Below are positions 47,806-55,826 of a DNA stretch of 64,000 nt, piece by piece. The notes beneath the pieces are model-generated. The model ran no database searches. It saw nothing but the letters and a program-made list of their open reading frames with translations, and had not been told where the DNA came from. Origin of the DNA: Effrenium voratum. Lineage: Eukaryota; Sar; Dinophyceae; Suessiales; Symbiodiniaceae. The position numbers and the translations under genes were made by a program. The number at the start of each line of letters is the position of its first letter. The stretch's first letter is position 1. Where the stretch lies: the NCBI GenBank assembly GCA_963377175.1, contig CAUJNA010003783.1, positions 399,504-463,503 of the forward strand, in the 5' to 3' direction.

Positions 47806-48640
47806 AAGGGGGGCCAGGCTGGATTAGGGGGGCCAGGCTGGGACTCTAGGCCTAGAGTCCCAAACGGATTAGGGGGCCAGGCTGGATTCCCGACAGAGGC
47901 CCTAATTCAGTAGGGACTCTAAGCTTAGAGTCCCGAATGGATTAGGGGGCCAGGCTGGATTCCCAACAGATGCCCTAATTCAGTAGGGACTCTAAGCTTA
48001 GAGTCCCGAACGGATTAGGGGGCCAGGCTGGATTCCCGACCGATGCCCTAATTCAGTAGGGACTCTAAGCTTAGAGTCCCGAACGGATTAGGGGCAGGCC
48101 GTGGCTGCCGGGGGGCCTAACTCAGTAGGGACTCTAGGCCTAGAGTCCCGAACGGATTAGGGGTAGGCCGTGGCTGGCCAGGGGGCCTAACTCAGTAGGG
48201 ACTCTAGGCTTAGAGTCCCGACATGGATAGGGGCAGGCGGTGGCTGGCCGGGGGCCTAACTCAGTAGGGACTCTAGGCTTAGAGTCCCGACATGGATTGA
48301 CAAGGTTTAGGCACCGTGAAGGCTCATTTCCCGAGTGTAGTAGGTGTACGATGTACGCCTAACTCAGTAGGGAATCTAGGCTTAGATTCTCGATTGAGTT
48401 AGGGGCAAAGTAGCAATTCCAGATTGAGCCAGGGTGGTTCCAAAGAATGGCATACCCCTAGGTCAGTAGGGAATGGCACAAACCTCCCTAAACCAATCTG
48501 GAATCTAAGCCTAGATTCTCGATTGGATTAGGTGTACGATGTACACCTAAAGCAGTAGGGAATTGAAGGCCCACTGCCACTAATCCAGTAGGGACTCTAG
48601 GCCTAGACTCCCGAACAGATTAGGGGGGTTGGGCCAATCC
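47806..48640. promoter_or_regulatory. Array of ten covarying hairpins
   Basis: Ten units are centred on 22-bp palindromes starting at 47,840, 47,913, 47,986, 48,059, 48,128, 48,198, 48,267, 48,370, 48,499 and 48,591; the first four are exactly 73 bp apart. Arms GGGACTCTA and TAGAGTCCC flank a GGCC, AGCT or GGCT centre. An outer stem pairs CCTAAT with ATTAGG, or CCTAACTCA with TGAGTTAGG in the eighth unit. Two further hairpins read TTAGGTGTAC-GAT-GTACACCTAA (48,528-48,550) and a near copy at 48,341-48,361. The array lies directly upstream of the gene train, so a role as promoter, replication or transposition site, or RNA structure is possible; the role is inference. Confidence 0.55.
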
Positions 48641-48698
48641 AGTAAAATCCAGTAGGGAAGGCCTAGGCTCCCAAACAGATTGTGGGTTTGGGCCTGCC

Positions 48699-49208
48699 TT
48701 GGAACCTCTGCCGTTGCTCTCATCTGAGGTTATGTTTGGTGGGGCTTTGCAGATCCTTGGAGAAGACCTGCAGGCTACCAGCATCCAAAAGGCAGAGGAT
48801 GGCCCTGCAAGCTCTAGCCTTGGGACAAGTGACTTGCCTGGCAACTCCAAAGCTTGCCGGCCATGTCGGGGTGGGCCTTCATGCTTCAATGAGTGGCTGA
48901 CCAGTGACAGTGACACTGCTGCCAACACCTCCTTCCTGGAAAGCTTGCAAAGTCACCCTGCCATGGACCTGGACCCTTCAGCTGCCCCGCGTGAGCAGCA
49001 GAGTAACTTCAAGGCCTTTTGGTTGTCCAGAGGAGTGCCCATGGCCATTGCGGCTCAGATGTGGGCCCAACACCCAGAAGTTGTTCAAAGGCGTGAGTCT
49101 GCTGCTGTCAGAAGGCAGTCAGCCAAGCAGCAAAGAGCCAAAGCTAAGTTGGCTAAGGCTCAGAAAAAGGCTCAAAAACGCCAGGGTGATGCCCAAAGGG
49201 GAGACTAA
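48699..49208 (+). CDS. Small protein with basic coiled tail, unknown
   Basis: The open frame of about 170 codons ends TAA-adjacent at 49,208. No ATG opens it; the first ATG in frame is at 48,732 (reading MFGGALQILGEDLQA), so translation may start there or an upstream exon may exist. The middle reads FKAFWLSRGVPMAIAAQMWA. The last 45 residues are Lys/Arg/Ala/Gln-rich (AKQQRAKAKLAKAQKKAQKR), predicted helical and basic, suited to binding nucleic acid. It is the first gene after the hairpin array. No family is recognised. Confidence 0.5.
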   Translation: MEPLPLLSSEVMFGGALQILGEDLQATSIQKAEDGPASSSLGTSDLPGNSKACRPCRGGPSCFNEWLTSDSDTAANTSFLESLQSHPAMDLDPSAAPREQQSNFKAFWLSRGVPMAIAAQMWAQHPEVVQRRESAAVRRQSAKQQRAKAKLAKAQKKAQKRQGDAQRGD

Positions 49209-49309
49209 TTCGCAGGCCTGCAGGCCTGCTGGGGGCACATAGAGTCATGGGGCAGTGTAGCAAAAAGGCAGCAGACCTGCACCCCTTTCATGTTTGTGCC
49301 AGGATTGCC

Positions 49310-49472
49310 CAGATCAAGACACTTTGCAGCATGGGCTTGTGTTGTTGAAGACACGTTGCAGCATAGACTTGTGTTGCTGAAGACACCTTGCAGCATGGAC
49401 TTGTGTTGTTGAGACACTTTGCAGCGTAGACTTTTGCTGTTGAAGACACCTTGCGGCATGGACTTGCGTTGT
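49310..49472 (+). repeat. About 32-bp tandem repeat
   Basis: Five imperfect units contain GAAGACACCTTGCAGCATGG and ACTTGTGTTGTT. The array lies just upstream of, and slightly into, the 5' end of the DUF7869 gene region. Confidence 0.75.
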
Positions 49473-49483
49473 TGGGCCAAGAG

Positions 49484-52027
49484 ATGCCAAAGACCCCACA
49501 TGGTAGCATCACAAAGTGGCGGCGCAATAAAAGGCCAAAGAAGCCTTGCAAGGAACCAGACTTTGACCCATGGAGTGAGACTGTGCATGCAGCCTCTGCT
49601 GCAACTTCCTCACTGGCAGCATGGGGTGAGGACTTGGCAGATCCCTGGCAGGAAGATGCAGACCCATGGGCGGAAGCTGACAGTGTGGTAAGTAAAGCTG
49701 AGCCTTCCAAGACGCGCAAAGTTTCTTTGGGCGCTGGCGCAGAACTGCTTGCAGCATCTACCTTCAAGAAGGCCAAGAACACGTTTGAGACCAAAGGAGG
49801 TGATCCTGATGAGTGCAGAAAAAGATGGGCTCAGCCATGCCCCAGAAAGTGCAAGATGGAGGGGTGCAAAGCCAAGGGGATCAGGCTTGCAGACCTGCAG
49901 GCCCTCTGCAGCTGCTTCTGGAAGATCTCACAGAATGAACGCTGCCAGCTGCTGCAGGCAACATATGGTGATGCCAGCCAGAAGGGCCCTGAACGTCAGA
50001 AAGTTGAGTACTACATTGGGGATGCCCAGGTATGCTTTCACAACTTCTGCAGCAAGCTGGGAAGCTCTCAGAACACCATACGGAAGCTCATGGCTGGTCA
50101 GCCAGACATGCGCACGTGCAGCTTTGGCCAACACAGCTTTGGCAGCAGGCCCCGGGACGCACTTGCCACACAGAAGTGTGACCACTTCTTCCAAGAGTTT
50201 TACCAGTCTGCAGCAGAAGCTCTGCCTGAAGATGAAGACTGCGCACCTGATGACCCATGGCAGGAGGAGAGGGGCTGCCTTCAAAGTTGTGTTGTAATGC
50301 CTAGCCGTTTATTTGTTTGTGCAAAAGGCTACTTTAAACTTAGCTCTTGGGCGCAAGCATGCCAGGAGACTATCTATGGCAATGTCTCTGACCCTTGACT
50401 GTGTCCTGCATGGCAAAGGTTTCTGGCTTGCCGAAGCGGTACATCCAACACTGCCAGATCAGTGACTTGTATTGGCAGTTCCACGCTGAATGGGACATGT
50501 TGCTGGACATGCACAGCAAGTTTCAGGACAGGCCTGCAGACCAGAGCAGTCCTGCAGGCCTAGGAGAACTCCCAAGTTATGACACCTTCCGGAGAAGGTA
50601 CAATGGCTTTTGGAAAAAGTTTCTTAAGATGAAGAAGACTAGCCAGCACAGCCAGTGTGACATTTGCTTTCGCCTGCAGGCTGCACTTTCAAAACCATCT
50701 GTAAGGTGGGATGAGAAAGTGATGAAAGCCAGGCTGCTGCGTGCTCACCAACAAGATCAATATGCAGACAGGGTGCTCTACTGGAGTCTGCGGCATGGAT
50801 CCATGGCCTGTCGTGACCTACTGGTCATCATTATTGATGACATGGATCACAGCAAATTTGCCTGGCCCCGATGGGGGTGGCGCAAGACGCCTCATGAACT
50901 TGACAACATCCAAAGCCATCAGTCACATTTACTGCCGCACTGGCCCATGGATGGGGTGCGTACCTCTACATGGCCAACCCGCAGGTCTCATGTGGGTCAG
51001 ATTATTTCATTGAGGTCTTGTCGCAAACCATCCAGCAGGTAAAGGATCAGGCCGACAGTCCTGCAGGCCAGCAGGCTGGCAAACAGCTTCCAGAGCATCT
51101 TGTGGTGGTGGCGGACAACACTGTGAAGTCTGCAAAGAACCAGTACTTGCTCAAGTTTCTGGCTTTGCTGTCATATCGTGGCATCTTCAAGTCCACCACA
51201 CTCTTCAACTTGACTGTTGGGCACACCCATGAGGACATTGACCAGCTCTTTGCCCTTGTCCTGGCATTCTTGAAGAGAAAGAGAACCTGGGAAACCCCAA
51301 CAGAAGTTCTCACATACATCCAAGATTGCTGCTTGGCAGTGACAGTATGATATGCTGTCCAAACTTGACTGTGTTCCTTGTTGTTAAAATGCAGGGTGGA
51401 AAAGTGTCTTTCCCAGGCCTGGAAAAGCGAGCAGATCGACCAGAAGTTCGGGCACGGCATATCTCAGCTGTGCGCAATTTTGGGAGCTGGATTGATCCCC
51501 TGGATGTGTCTCTGTCCAATGCTTTTAAGCAAAGGGCAATCCCTGCAGATCAAGAAGAACCTGATGCAGAGATACCGCACAGCTTCACCATGGTGCCTGG
51601 AAGGCAGCTGAGCCAACGCCACAGAAGCCTGATGAATGAGGCAGTGAAGCCTGATGGCATCTACTGCTGTGTAAAGATGTACGTCCGGGATGTGAATTTG
51701 TCTCAGCCTCCCCTTTTGGTGATTCTGCCTTCAAAAGGCAATGCTGTTGTAGGGGCTTCGCCTTCTCAGGTGCTTGCTGCAGCGCCATTGTCTGTCAAGC
51801 AAATTCAGATGTATTCCAGGCTGCAAGAGCTCTGCGAGCACAAGTATGAGCTAAGGGCAGCTGGGTTGGCCCTGAGGCAGTTGATCCATGACCGTAGGTA
51901 TCAGGTTTACCACTTGCCTTGGCTCAGCCTGCCATCCAGGCATGTGCAGGTTACACAGCCAGAGGGGCATCTGTATTTTCCATACTTGCCAAAGGCTTGC
52001 TGGCAGTTGGTGGCCAAGATTCACTAG
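49484..52027 (+). CDS. DUF7869-family protein, candidate DDE/D transposase
   Basis: The model has three exons: 49,484 to about 50,281; about 50,419 to 51,335; and 51,395-52,027. The last intron is 59 nt, GC-AG. The N-terminus (ATG 49,484) has DPW motifs (FDPWSE, ADPWQEDADPW, DDPWQEE) and a Cys cluster (CPRKCKMEGC). VCFHNFCSKLGSSQNTIRKL fits the helical segment usual before this domain. The core has LLVIIIDDMDHSKFAWPRWG (about 50,820), AALAHGWGAYLYMANPQ, VVVADNTVKSAKNQYLLKFL (about 51,105) and LTVGHTHEDIDQLFALVLAF (about 51,210), which I recognise as DUF7869. The Asp in DDMD, the Asp in ADN and the acidic residue in HEDID are spaced like a DDE/D catalytic triad; that role is inference. A 1-nt loss near CCAAAGCC (window 50,904-51,042) breaks the frame. 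Palindromes add PADQSSPAGL and SPAGQQAGKQ in frame. Confidence 0.75.
51336..51394 (+). other. 59-nt GC-AG intron
   Basis: The intron starts GCAGTGACAG and ends TTAAAATGCAG. Removing it joins DCCL to GGKVSFPGLEK in phase 0. The upstream frame would otherwise stop at 51,350, and the downstream frame has no start of its own. Confidence 0.7.
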
Positions 52028-52221
52028 GCAGGTCTGCAGGCTTGCAGGCGTCAAGGGGCAGAAGACAAAAAAACGCACTGAAGCATGGCATCTTTCATGG
52101 CTTCCTGCAGCAGTACCTGCAAGTGTGGCCAGCAGTTTGCTTCCTTGTGTCAAACTAAGTGGTTCAAGCCAAAGGTGAATATTGAACCAGCAGGCCTGCA
52201 GGCTTGCAAGCTAGCTGCGCC

Positions 52222-53274
52222 ATGCCTCCTGTTGCCCACTGTGCCATTACCATCTTTGGCTTTACGGCCACATCGATTCTGACCAGCCCCCACTTCACAG
52301 AACTGCCTCGTGACCTGGATGTGCTAGAGGTGTTCTCCATGGCTGAGTCAGTGGTCCAGGCAGCCCGGAAAGCAGGACTCAGCGCAGAAGGGTTTGACTA
52401 CCTCAACCCTGGCCAAGCCAGTGTCCTCCAGGAGGCTGGGTTTTTGCAGGCTGTGACTCTGCTCATGAGGGTCAAGGAGGGTGGCTTGTTTTGCGTGGCG
52501 CCCGAGTGCAAGTCATTTGGGTGGGCCTGCAGCTCTGTGACAAAAAGGAAAGCCGGCAACATTGAAGGCGATCCGTCCTCACAACTGGTCAGGGATGGCA
52601 ACTTCATGGCTCGAGTTGCCTTTCTGCTGTTTATTGTGGCCACTGCTAGAGGGCTGCATGCTTGCTTTGAAAATCCATCTGGAAGCATGATTTTCTCCTT
52701 CTTGCAGAAGCACATTGATGACTTCAAAAAGGAGATGGCCTGCAAGCTCAGCTTCTTCTTTGTGGACAGATGCGTTTTTGAGTGGAAGCGGCCAACATTC
52801 AAAAAACGCTTCAAGTTCATGTGCAACAGTGCCTGGTTCGCTCCATGCGCACGGGACTGTGGATGCCAGTGTGAGCACATCCCTCTCATGGACCGTGTGG
52901 ACTTGCCAGATGGGTCTGTGCAAGTGAATGGCAAGGGCCAGCTCTTGAAGGAAAGTGGGCTTTACCCAAGTGCGATGGGAGAGGCCATGGTTCAAGCATG
53001 GAGAACTTGGGCAATTTCCAGCATGCAGGCCAGCAGGCCTGCAGCCCCAGTAATGGACCTGCAAGATCTTGAAGATCCATGGGGCGGTGATCCTGCTCTG
53101 AATCGCCAGAGCCCAAAGGCCAAAGGCAAGGCCAAAGCCAAAGGCAAGGCCAAAGCCAAAGGCAAGGCCAAAGCCAAAGGCAAGGCCAAAGCCAAAGGCA
53201 AGGCTCACACGAAAGCAGGGACTAAGCTTTGCCCTGCAACCGTTGAAGAGGGGTCTTATGATCCATGGTCATAG
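52222..53274 (+). CDS. SAM methyltransferase-like protein with Lys-Gly-Ala tail
   Basis: About 350 residues from ATG 52,222; the open frame extends to a TTG upstream. Residues 31-59, DLDVLEVFSM then AARKAGLSAEGFD, match motif I and the acidic motif II loop of a Rossmann SAM-methyltransferase. GLFCVAPECKSFGW (residues 88-101) sits where C5-cytosine methylases have their PC loop, and CFENPSGSMI (149-158) resembles the ENV/ENP motif. The expected Pro-Cys is Pro-Glu-Cys here, so activity is uncertain. After the domain come a palindrome-derived QASRPAAP, a DPWGGD motif, five tandem 18-bp KGKAKA repeats and a final YDPWS. Cytosine methylases are known cargo of some eukaryotic mobile elements, and DNA methylation is the natural but unproven role. 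Confidence 0.65.
   Translation: MPPVAHCAITIFGFTATSILTSPHFTELPRDLDVLEVFSMAESVVQAARKAGLSAEGFDYLNPGQASVLQEAGFLQAVTLLMRVKEGGLFCVAPECKSFGWACSSVTKRKAGNIEGDPSSQLVRDGNFMARVAFLLFIVATARGLHACFENPSGSMIFSFLQKHIDDFKKEMACKLSFFFVDRCVFEWKRPTFKKRFKFMCNSAWFAPCARDCGCQCEHIPLMDRVDLPDGSVQVNGKGQLLKESGLYPSAMGEAMVQAWRTWAISSMQASRPAAPVMDLQDLEDPWGGDPALNRQSPKAKGKAKAKGKAKAKGKAKAKGKAKAKGKAHTKAGTKLCPATVEEGSYDPWS
53118..53205 (+). repeat. 18-bp coding tandem repeat (KGKAKA)
   Basis: Five units built on AAAGGCAAGGCCAAAGCC encode a lysine-rich tail like that of histone H1 or DNA-compacting proteins. Confidence 0.9.
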
Positions 53275-53425
53275 GACCTTGGATTTGTTTGAGCATGGGG
53301 AAGTTTGGGGTTGCAGCATTTTGCAATGCCAGGTGTGGGGATGAAAAGGTGTGTGGCTGCTTCATGGCATGAGCATGTTACTTGGTGCGACTTGGCATTG
53401 GCAAATGTGTTGAACTGTCTTGCAG

Positions 53426-54526
53426 CCATTCCATGTCAGGTGGGCACTAGGGCAGAACTGGGCTGTAGTTGATATGTTTGGTGGGACACTACGCTTCCCT
53501 GTGCAGCTAGAGGGTGGGCTCAGTCAGCCAGACCCACAATTCTGCGATGAACCTGGTGCAGTCCCAGGCCAAGTTGCTGACATGCCTGCAGACCTGCAGG
53601 CTCCAGCAGCTGACAGCTTGCCTGGAAACAGCGGCTTGGTCACAGCATCTCCGCCTGTGCTGAAGCGCGCCACACCAAGCCCAGACACTGCACGCAATGT
53701 GCGGCCCCGGGAAGAATCAGATGATGGCATCACCCCCCTTCCTCGCAAGCTTGACTTTGAGTTGCAGACGCCTTGCCAGGAGGTTGCCAAGGAAAGCGTG
53801 AACTTCACCGAAATCAACGGGGTGCTCACAGACATGGAGCAAAAAGCAATCAAGAAGACCGGAATCGTGGTGCCTGATTTGGAGCCTCAGAAGCCTGATG
53901 GTGGTGGCAATGGCTTCCAGCTGGACACCCGCAAGATTGATGCCAAGTTGGCCAAGGCTGCCAAGACCAAGCCAGCTGCCAAGGCCACTGCCAAGGAGAG
54001 CAAGGCCAAGAAGACCAAGGCGACTGCCAAGACCAAGGCCAAGAAGACCAAGGTGACTGCCAAGACCAAGGCCAAGAAGACCCAGGCCACGGCCAAGACC
54101 AAGGCCAAGAAGACCAAGGCCACTGCCAACAAGGCCACCGCCAAGAGCAAGGCCAAGAAGACCAAGGCTGCCCCTGAGACCAATGCCACCCCTGAGCCTG
54201 AGGATGCTCCTGAGATCGAGGATGCTCCTGAGATTGAGGACGCTCCTGAGATTGAGGACGCTGTTGAGGCCAATGCCCTCTCTGAGCCTGAGGATTCCAA
54301 GGTGAGCTGGCCTACACGGGCAACCTTTGCTGGCCGCAAGTGCCCAGAGAATCTGGATGGCAAAATGCAGTGGCGTTTCAGACGGGAAGCGTTTTACCAG
54401 AGCATCCCATCCAACTTTTGGAAGGATCACCATGAGAGGACTTGGTGGACGCTGTACAAACCTGAGTCCACTGCTGTAGAGGCTGCGGAAGCTTTTTTGG
54501 AATTGGTCCGGCCTCGTAGCACTTGA
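53426..54526 (+). CDS. Lys/Ala-rich histone-like protein with acidic patch
   Basis: The frame opens after GTCTTGCAG at 53,425, a good 3' splice site, so the first exon is probably upstream and unidentified. An internal ATG lies at 53,474. The N-terminal part reads HVRWALGQNWAVVDMFGGTL. The centre (about 53,935-54,175) is a run of AKKTKATAKTKAKKT units resembling the tails of linker histones and dinoflagellate histone-like proteins. It is followed by three DAPEIE repeats. The C-terminal 70 residues (WPTRATFAGRKCPENLDGKM, then WRFRREAFYQSIPSNFWKDH) look like a folded domain I cannot name. The likely role is chromatin or DNA binding, by composition only. A palindrome gives PADLQAPAAD in frame. 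Confidence 0.6.
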   Translation, partial: PFHVRWALGQNWAVVDMFGGTLRFPVQLEGGLSQPDPQFCDEPGAVPGQVADMPADLQAPAADSLPGNSGLVTASPPVLKRATPSPDTARNVRPREESDDGITPLPRKLDFELQTPCQEVAKESVNFTEINGVLTDMEQKAIKKTGIVVPDLEPQKPDGGGNGFQLDTRKIDAKLAKAAKTKPAAKATAKESKAKKTKATAKTKAKKTKVTAKTKAKKTQATAKTKAKKTKATANKATAKSKAKKTKAAPETNATPEPEDAPEIEDAPEIEDAPEIEDAVEANALSEPEDSKVSWPTRATFAGRKCPENLDGKMQWRFRREAFYQSIPSNFWKDHHERTWWTLYKPESTAVEAAEAFLELVRPRST

Positions 54527-54795
54527 TATGGGAGCCATCAGTTCAAACTGGGGGCAGTTTGCAAGGGGCAGGCAAGCAGGCAAGCAGGCCTGTAGTCAAG
54601 TGCAGCAGGGCTTGTGGAGCAAAATCAGCGATGCGCTTGGCATGGCCATTTCACAAACTAGAACTCCTTTGTGTCCATGGCTTGAGTTTTGCATGTGATC
54701 CTTGGGCGCTTGTGGATGTGAGCCTTCAGTTGCGGATGTGTGTGGCTTGCCAGCTGTGTCTAAAATAAAGCCTTGTTTGCTTGGCCACCTTAGCA

Positions 54796-55488
54796 ATGGA
54801 AGTGGATGATGGCCTTTGTCACCAAGACGAAATGGCTAAGATCTTGAACGAGTGCTTGGCCTGCCTGAAGGGGGAGATGGACACCAAGGATGCCCAGGGC
54901 TTCCCGAAGTTCACGGATGTGTGTGAATGGTTTGCAGACAAGCTTGCCACTGAAGACTCCCGTCTGGCCTACAAAGCCAGACTTGATGACTTGCTGGACA
55001 AGTGTCAAGACCTTGGCCAGGTGGAGGCCTTGACAGGCTTTCAGTCCAGCAGGCCTGATAGCTTGAAGTACACTGAGAATGGCATGGAGCACTTGACCAA
55101 GTTTTCCCTGAGGCTGTGGCAGATAGGCGTGCATGAGCAGTCCCATGTGAAGGGGGCACCTCCACTGCACGCAGTGTTCGACAACATGCAGAAGCTGCTG
55201 ATTGGGCATGGCAATGAGACTGCCAAATACCCACTGGAGCTCCTCTTTGATTGGGGGTGCCCCTGGTCCAAAGGCAACAGCCCTGAGATAGAGTGCTTCA
55301 CTGTGGGCATCAGCATTGGCAGCTCAGTGACCATGGCCTGCCACTTGCTGTGCTGGGCTGTGCTGAAGTTGGGCATCATGGAGTCCACTGACAGGCCAGC
55401 AGACCAGCAGGCCATCAAGTGTGAACTGGCCAAGCGATTGCTGAAGTGCCTGTGCCCCTTGGCTGGAAGTAGTGTCATTGAAGTGTAG
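54796..55488 (+). CDS. Unknown protein, about 230 residues, intronless
   Basis: ATG 54,796 opens MEVDDGLCHQDEMAKILNEC and the frame runs to a TAG at 55,486-55,488. The protein is mainly helical in appearance, with WFADKLATEDSRLAYKARLD and PLELLFDWGCPWSKGNSPEI, and a hydrophobic stretch SVTMACHLLCWAVLKLGIME. Two palindrome-derived insertions occur (SSRPDS and DRPADQQA). No family is recognised. It sits 270 bp after the histone-like gene and just before the (TTG)n microsatellite. Confidence 0.6.
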   Translation: MEVDDGLCHQDEMAKILNECLACLKGEMDTKDAQGFPKFTDVCEWFADKLATEDSRLAYKARLDDLLDKCQDLGQVEALTGFQSSRPDSLKYTENGMEHLTKFSLRLWQIGVHEQSHVKGAPPLHAVFDNMQKLLIGHGNETAKYPLELLFDWGCPWSKGNSPEIECFTVGISIGSSVTMACHLLCWAVLKLGIMESTDRPADQQAIKCELAKRLLKCLCPLAGSSVIEV

Positions 55489-55589
55489 CAGGCTGGAGGT
55501 AGTTTCAACACTTCCATTGGATTAGGAGCCATGTGTACCTTGACAACCATGCAAAAAAGCTGTTGTTGCACTTGAAGACGTGGCTGCTG

Positions 55590-55590
55590 C

Positions 55591-55681
<91 letters not shown>

Positions 55682-55685
55682 GCTG
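55590..55685 (+). repeat. (TTG)n microsatellite
   Basis: About 30 TTG/GTT triplets. The Leu and antisense Gln runs are not treated as coding. It lies between two genes, or in an intron of the next. Confidence 0.95.
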
Positions 55686-55826
55686 CTGCAGTTGCTGCCT
55701 GAGGTCTCTATGGCACCTGCAACCCAAAAAGCTCTGTCGAGACGCAGTCCCTGGAGAGCTTGAGGGTGAAGACAGATGCGTCAGCCAGGGTCAGGCCAAT
55801 GATTTACAACATCCATTTCATGTGGC

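Noticed and set aside
47806..48640. CRISPR array, suggested by regular spacing
   Set aside because: The whole 73-bp unit is repeated, with no unique spacers, and the context is eukaryotic.
53717..54583. Antisense open frame of about 290 codons rich in Gly and Leu
   Set aside because: It is the mirror of the Lys/Ala repeat in the + strand gene; its composition follows from the AAGGCC-type repeat.
55041..55727. Antisense open frame with a poly-Gln run
   Set aside because: It is the complement of the (TTG)n repeat extended by the shadow of the + strand gene at 54,796-55,488.
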